This document shows positions 60,311-64,000 of a stretch of 64,000 bases of DNA, piece after piece (the stretch's first letter is position 1; every line of letters starts with the position of its first letter). The translations under genes were made by a program, and so were the position numbers. Below the pieces are notes generated by a model. The model made no database searches and was not told where the DNA came from. It saw nothing but the letters and a program-made list of their open reading frames with translations. This DNA is from Ruminococcaceae bacterium KH2T8 (GTDB lineage: Bacteria; Bacillota; Clostridia; Saccharofermentanales; Saccharofermentanaceae), in contig FOIY01000001.1 in NCBI GenBank assembly GCA_900111435.1, positions 434,001-498,000 on the forward strand, written 5' to 3'.

Positions 60311-62599
60311 TTAAAAATCCATGTTGAGCGACATGGCCTTGTTCTGAAGCTCCAAGAGATTATGGTAGATACCATTCTCCAGAGCATTGAGTTCTTCTTC
60401 GGTTCCTTCCTCTACGATCCTGCCGCCGTCAATGACGATCAGCCTGTCCGCATCACGAAGAGTAGAGAGCCTGTGTGCGATCGAGAGCGTCGTCCTGCCC
60501 TGAACGAGATACTTAAGGGAATGCTGGATAGCCTTCTCCGTCTCAGTATCAACACTCGCCGTTGCCTCATCGAGGATCAGGATCTTGGGATCCGCAAGTA
60601 TCGCCCTCGCGATGGAGATTCGCTGCTTTTCTCCGCCCGAGAGATCCTTACCCGAAGATCCGATGATCGTATCGTATCCGTCGGGGAGCTTTGAGATAAA
60701 CTCATGCGCACTTGCGAGCTTTGCCGCACGGATGATATCAGCTCTTGTCGCATCCTCATTACCGTAAGCGATATTCTTCGCTACCGATCCCATGAAGATA
60801 TACGTATCCTGCGATACCATCGCAACGTTGCGCCTCAGGTCCGTAAGAGCCAAATCCTTTACGTCAGTGCCGTCGATCTTTATCGATCCTTCGTTAACGT
60901 CGTAGAGCCTCGAGATCAGGTTAACGAGAGTCGACTTACCCGCGCCGGACCTTCCGACGATACCGAGCATCTCGCCCTCTTTGATCTTGATGTTGATCTC
61001 CTTAAGGACAGGTCTTCCGACCCTGTAGCCGAATGTAACATTGTTAAGCTCGATCTCACCCCTCGGAGCAGTGAGCCTTACAGGGTCTTCCTTCTCGCGG
61101 ATCTCCGGGATCGCGTCTATGATCTCGAACAATCTCTCCGCGGAATTGATGCTGTCCGACCACATCCTGAATACCCATGAGAAGAAGTTCATGGGACCGT
61201 TGAGCTGAGCAACATATCCTACGAAAGTGATCAGAACGCCGAGCTCGATCTCGTGAGTCTTAAGGACAAAGAATACACCGATGAGCCAGATCCAGATGCT
61301 CGATACTTCCTGCACCATGTTATAGAGGATCGCGAACCTGTTACGAAGCTTTACGATATTGATCTCTGCTTCGCGGAGGTTATCGCTCGGATGCTCGAAT
61401 CTCCTGATCTCGTTATCCTGCTGACCGAAAGCTTTTACGACTCTCGCGCCCGTGAGGTTGTCGTTGGCTCTTCCTGTTACCGCCTTCTCGGCACGGTGTC
61501 TCTTACCTGACAATGTCCAAAGTCCGGGCCTGAGCTTTACCGTCATGAATACAAGGAGCGGCAGGAGTATGCACGCGATGAGCGCCATCTTCCAGTTGAG
61601 CCTGTACATCACCGTAAAGGTCACGATGATCGTTATGCTGTGAACGAATATCATCGGAAGTCCGTCGATAAAGAATTCACGTACGCGATCCGAATCACTC
61701 AAGACTCTCGTCATGAGACCACCCGTCTGCTTGTTGACGAAGAAGTTTAATGAGAGCTTGCTCATTGCATCGAATACGTCAGTCCTGATATCGTGCGACA
61801 TGCGGCTCGCGACTCTCGCCATGACGAATATCTGAAGATAGTTCGACAGGCTCTGGATGAGTCTTGCCAAAACCATTACGATCGCAACGACTAGGAGCGC
61901 CGTTATGAACTGTCCCGCGAGACCGAACCTTCCGAGGAAATCATCATCCTTCGCGATTATGTGATCGAACAGGACTTTACCCGTAAGGTAAGGCCAAGCG
62001 ATATTGACCGCACCCGAAACAAGGTAAGTCAGGAAAAGAAGTGCGACCTGCGTCTTATAACGAAGGAAGTACTTGAGCGTCCTTCCGAAGATCGACCGCT
62101 TGCTCTTCTTCTGTTCTTCGAGCTCGGTATCCTCCTCATCCTTCTCTTCCTTTTCCTCCGCGGCCGTGAGCTCACCGCCGTGAAGATAGGTCTTGAGTTT
62201 CCTGAAGAGTACGTTCATCTCCTGCTGATATCTGTTCGTAAATGCAGCGATGTTGATGAACTCTCCCGAATATTCTCCACATAAAACATTCGACCCGATA
62301 AAACTATCGAGTCGGATGTGAGCAAGCTTATCAAGTTCGTAAACGGCGATCTCATAATCGCCCGGTTCTTCATCGACAAGATCATCGTCTCTGTCCGCAC
62401 CTCGAAAGTAATTGATCGTTCCCGCAGGGAGTGTCATTGTCAGAACTCCGAGCTTGTCCTTGGTGACTGCGATATACCCCTTAATGTAATTCCCGTCAAA
62501 GGAAAGGTCGATCGGAGATGACAGGAGAATATCGTTTTCGGAAATGTTAAGATCCTGAAGTCTGTTCAGAGCTTTTGTAGTCAGTTTTACTTCATTCAT
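60311..62599 (-). CDS. ABC exporter half-transporter with N-terminal PH-like domain
   Basis: A 762-aa protein. The N-terminal beta-rich domain (about 1-130; GYIAVTKDKLGVLTM, YEIAVYELDKLAHIRLD) parallels that of the partner exporter. An acidic linker (EEKEEKDEEDTELEEQ, about 150-167), the six-segment domain (about 180-480) and a nucleotide-binding domain with GRSGAGKS, LSGGEKQR and ILILDEATASVDTETE follow. It is the first gene of the three-gene operon. AAAGGGGATACAGAT sets the start. A heterodimer with the 720-aa protein is likely. The substrate is unknown; the PH-like parts may sense the inner membrane face. Confidence 0.92.
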   Translation of the reverse strand: MNEVKLTTKALNRLQDLNISENDILLSSPIDLSFDGNYIKGYIAVTKDKLGVLTMTLPAGTINYFRGADRDDDLVDEEPGDYEIAVYELDKLAHIRLDSFIGSNVLCGEYSGEFINIAAFTNRYQQEMNVLFRKLKTYLHGGELTAAEEKEEKDEEDTELEEQKKSKRSIFGRTLKYFLRYKTQVALLFLTYLVSGAVNIAWPYLTGKVLFDHIIAKDDDFLGRFGLAGQFITALLVVAIVMVLARLIQSLSNYLQIFVMARVASRMSHDIRTDVFDAMSKLSLNFFVNKQTGGLMTRVLSDSDRVREFFIDGLPMIFVHSITIIVTFTVMYRLNWKMALIACILLPLLVFMTVKLRPGLWTLSGKRHRAEKAVTGRANDNLTGARVVKAFGQQDNEIRRFEHPSDNLREAEINIVKLRNRFAILYNMVQEVSSIWIWLIGVFFVLKTHEIELGVLITFVGYVAQLNGPMNFFSWVFRMWSDSINSAERLFEIIDAIPEIREKEDPVRLTAPRGEIELNNVTFGYRVGRPVLKEINIKIKEGEMLGIVGRSGAGKSTLVNLISRLYDVNEGSIKIDGTDVKDLALTDLRRNVAMVSQDTYIFMGSVAKNIAYGNEDATRADIIRAAKLASAHEFISKLPDGYDTIIGSSGKDLSGGEKQRISIARAILADPKILILDEATASVDTETEKAIQHSLKYLVQGRTTLSIAHRLSTLRDADRLIVIDGGRIVEEGTEEELNALENGIYHNLLELQNKAMSLNMDF

Positions 62600-62828
62600 A
62601 TATCTGTATCCCCTTTCATTTTAATACCACTTTATTCGCTTTGAAATTTTGAATAATGAAACCGATAGTAGCACTCATGAAAATTAATATCAATAGGATA
62701 TTTTACTTTTCTTGTTATAATGCAAAAAATTCTTCGGTTTCCTCAGTAAGATGTTGAAAATTTGTCAGCTTTTCCACGCGACAATATCGCGATAATGCTT
62801 CCGAGTTTCCGAGGTGCGAGACAGCCGC

Positions 62829-63126
62829 AGTTCACACATGTCTACTATTTGCTGTTTGTGTACACCTTTTGCGAAGCGGCTGTTCCCACAACTTTGTTTT
62901 TTGACGATTGTTTGAACCTTTTTACCCGCTTGAGTTCCCACAACTCTCGAATTCCCGACTTGTTTACACTAAGCACGGCAGAATGGTTCACACATTTCAA
63001 AATATCAGCCTTTGTTTGAGCTTTTAACAGCCGAATGGTTCAAACATTTTGGAAATCCCGCACTTGTGTGAATCGGCGCCATAGAAAAGGTGTAAACAAT
63101 CTCTCGAAATCGCATTTGTGGGAACC
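62829..63126. repeat. Array B: twelve 11-bp motifs in alternating orientation, exact 52-bp period
   Basis: Motif starts: 62829F, 62856R, 62881F, 62908R, 62933F, 62960R, 62985F, 63012R, 63037F, 63064R, 63089F, 63116R. The steps are 27, 25, 27, 25 and so on without exception. Words include GGTTCAAACAA, AGTTCCCACAA, GGTTCACACAT and GGTGTAAACAA (consensus RGTKYAMACAW). Two 16-mers are shared exactly with array A: TTGTTTGAACCTTTTT (62908, 11398) and GGTGTAAACAATCTCT (63089, 11527). Spacer sequence is otherwise mostly different. The function is unknown. Confidence 0.92.
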
Positions 63127-63176
63127 GCAGGTCTCGCCGCCACAGCAAGTGATCCGCCTCCATGTCGGCCGCCGCT

Positions 63177-63315
63177 TTTAACATAACTCATCTTTCAGAA
63201 GATTCTTTGAAAGATTTTCGTGGTCCCGTTTAACAGAAGATCATTTATCGCTAATTCTGTAAAAAAACAGCATGATATTTTTAACAGAATTATGTATTAC
63301 GAAGATTACGTTAAA
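63177..63315. repeat. Array B2: six 10-bp motifs (TTTAACAGAA) in alternating orientation
   Basis: TTTAACATAA at 63177F, TTCTTTGAAA at 63203R, TTTAACAGAA at 63229F, TTCTGTAAAA at 63255R, TTTAACAGAA at 63280F and TTACGTTAAA at 63306R. The steps are 26, 26, 26, 25 and 26 bp. The layout is the same as arrays A and B, with a different word. The end copies are degenerate. Confidence 0.75.
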
Positions 63316-63369
63316 TAAATCGTATTGAAAAACGACGTTTCTTACGACTTTTCACGAGCGCGCGGGCGG

Positions 63370-63540
63370 AGTCACCAAATCGGTCACTGAGAAGCTTCAC
63401 CGGTGACCATTTTGGTGATTTTTGACCATTAGTCACCAAATCGGTCACTGAAAACCCGCTCTGGTGACCGATTCTGCGAATCCTTCATTTTTCGCCAAAT
63501 TAGTCACCTATCTGAAAACAGGTGACGGAATCAGCGACTT
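63370..63540. repeat. Array C: three units of paired inverted half-sites (GTCAC type)
   Basis: The units start at 63370, 63431 and about 63490 (61- and 59-bp steps). Units 1 and 2 share AGTCACC-AAATC-GGTCACT, with GTCAC words 12 bp apart. After a 13-15-bp gap come GGTGACC and, 12 bp on, a GGTGATT-like or more degenerate copy. Arms can pair over about 17 bp. Unit 3 is degenerate (TTCGCC, AGTCACC, GGTGACG, AGCGACT). Unit D at 47314 has the same geometry. Confidence 0.8.
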
Positions 63541-63607
63541 TTGGCCCGCCGCTGTTCCACCGCTGATTCGTTAGCAGACATCGGCAGCAAGCATATCTGC
63601 TTTGAGC

Positions 63608-63613
63608 TATACT
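63608..63613 (+). promoter_or_regulatory. -10 hexamer TATACT of the radical SAM gene
   Basis: TATACT then 6 nt (ACATAC) then ATG at 63620. That ATG opens a 5-codon frame rather than the main gene, so the main gene has a 14-nt leader carrying GAGGTGG. Confidence 0.4.
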
Positions 63614-63619
63614 ACATAC

Positions 63620-63637
63620 ATGAGGTGGCGATCATGA
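63620..63637 (+). other. Possible 5-codon leader frame overlapping the radical SAM start
   Basis: ATG AGG TGG CGA TCA TGA encodes MRWRS and ends at ATGA, overlapping the start codon at 63634. It contains the Shine-Dalgarno sequence of the next gene. It could be chance. Confidence 0.25.
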
Positions 63638-64000
63638 ACGAATACTTAAAGAATGCAAACAGGATCGAATTTGTTATCACGCTGGCGTGCACGGGAAAGT
63701 GCAAGCACTGCTCCGAGGGCGACCACACCGGCTTCAGCGAGCACATAGATACGGATACTGCGGTAAAGACAGTCCGCGCCCTCTGCGAGAACTACGACAT
63801 CACGTCGCTCATGACTTTCGGCGGCGAGCCTCTGCTCTACCCCGACACTGTATGCGCGATCCACAGCGAAGCGACAAAGCTCAATATCACTCACCGACAG
63901 CTCATAACGAACGGCTACTTTTCCAAGGATTATAAGAAGATCGAAGAGACGGCGGCGCGACTTGTAAACGCAGGCGTCAACGATCTCCTCTTATCAGTCG
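63634..64000 (+). CDS. Radical SAM protein (3' end outside window)
   Basis: 122 residues are visible. The radical SAM cluster motif is CTGKCKHC (Cys at about 19, 23 and 26, CxxxCxxC), followed by the SAM-binding MTFGGEPLLYP (GGEP) and ITNGYF. Such short-headed proteins with an early CxxxCxxC include peptide-maturation and anaerobic enzymes; the C-terminal part needed to decide is outside the window. GAGGTGGCGATC precedes ATG 63634. Confidence 0.88.
   Translation, partial: MNEYLKNANRIEFVITLACTGKCKHCSEGDHTGFSEHIDTDTAVKTVRALCENYDITSLMTFGGEPLLYPDTVCAIHSEATKLNITHRQLITNGYFSKDYKKIEETAARLVNAGVNDLLLSV

Larger units (their letters stand above)
62600..63633. other. Non-coding region holding three inverted-motif arrays
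   Basis: A 1034-bp gap between divergent genes. It has about 230 bp with the exporter promoter region and no clear repeats, then array B (62829-63126), array B2 (63177-63315), array C (63370-63540) and the promoter of the radical SAM gene. Open frames in it are short and follow the repeats; I see no gene. Confidence 0.8.

Noticed and set aside
62762-63019. 85-aa plus-strand open frame
   Set aside because: It is made largely of array B motifs; there is no ribosome site or recognisable domain.
62829-63126. Cluster of DnaA boxes / replication origin
   Set aside because: GTTCCCACA and GTTCACACA share only the CACA end with TTATNCACA. No AT-rich unwinding region or dnaA/dnaN genes are near.
11371-63126. 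Arrays A and B as the two ends of a 51-kb mobile element
   Set aside because: The genes between are core (pgi, aspS, mtaB, ruvX, smsCB), no transposase or integrase is present, and the arrays alternate internally so they have no left/right polarity.
63370-63540. Integron attC sites
   Set aside because: The 7-5-7/loop/7-5-7 geometry resembles attC, but no GTTRRRY/RYYYAAC boxes, cassettes or integrase are present and the units are tandem without genes between them.
1-64000. tRNA or rRNA genes, prophage or insertion sequence
   Set aside because: No tRNA-like cloverleaf with conserved T-arm, no rRNA motif, no transposase or phage structural gene was recognised by reading both strands. A tRNA scan could still be run to confirm.

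Overview
The window reads as chromosomal DNA of a Gram-positive anaerobe of the class Clostridia (Bacillota), probably a gut or rumen type. This is inferred from gene content: a T-box in front of aspS, IreB and the yrzL/yqgF/DUF1292 neighbourhood, a minimal SufB/SufC pair, DUF4364, LXG effectors, many lipoproteins and Clostridia-style Shine-Dalgarno sites. I cannot name the species. No rRNA, tRNA, prophage or insertion sequence was seen; most of the window looks like ordinary chromosome.

Layout. 1-5905: an ABC export module (permease, ATPase, membrane-anchored CARDB-like protein) with its own two-component system and an operator of 11/21-bp direct repeats. 5940-8482: MBL hydrolase, small membrane protein, AraC regulator. 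8584-13387: two tandem papain-like lipoprotein proteases facing a lipoprotein serpin, separated by 0.9 kb of non-coding repeat DNA. 13406-22989: DUF975/CmpB membrane protein, LURP-like protein, pgi, SmsCB, DUF4364, a polar amino acid ABC transporter and a DHH phosphoesterase. 23030-32694: a large beta-propeller/glycosidase-like exoprotein, CPBP protease, two DUF1292 proteins, RuvX, a zinc-ribbon protein, IreB, and a T-box-controlled aspS-mtaB operon. 32711-37799: two LXG effector/partner pairs with amidase-type C-termini. 37857-44324: glycosyltransferase, degenerate HPr, TraX, a small secreted protein, acetyltransferases and an aldo/keto reductase. 44393-50478: a second two-component system with a VTC/DUF4956/carbohydrate-binding lipoprotein operon that shares its promoter box. 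50535-57280: cyclic-di-GMP type proteins and two tandem HerA-like ATPases. 57571-62599: an ABC/DUF1854/ABC exporter operon. 63634-64000: the start of a radical SAM gene.

The most unusual content is non-coding. Two arrays 51 kb apart (11371-11667 and 62829-63126) each contain twelve copies of an 11-bp motif (about RGTTCAMACAA) in strictly alternating orientation. Start-to-start steps are 27 and 25 bp, so the period is 52 bp, and the intervening 14-16-bp sequences are mostly not conserved. A third array (63177-63315) has the same layout with a different motif (TTTAACAGAA). A second class, with paired half-sites 12 bp apart followed by their inverted copies, occurs at 11723-11839, 47314-47364 and 63370-63540, again with different words at different loci. 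I do not recognise these as any described element. They are neither CRISPR arrays nor recognisable integron attC sites.

Regulation visible in sequence: a shared direct-repeat box (ACYTGAAAW, 11-bp step) before the second two-component system, the VTC operon and a truncated VTC gene, which suggests one regulon. The aspS T-box has an apparent AAC (Asn) specifier. Several genes have a -10 hexamer ending 6-7 nt before the ATG, which suggests leaderless transcripts.
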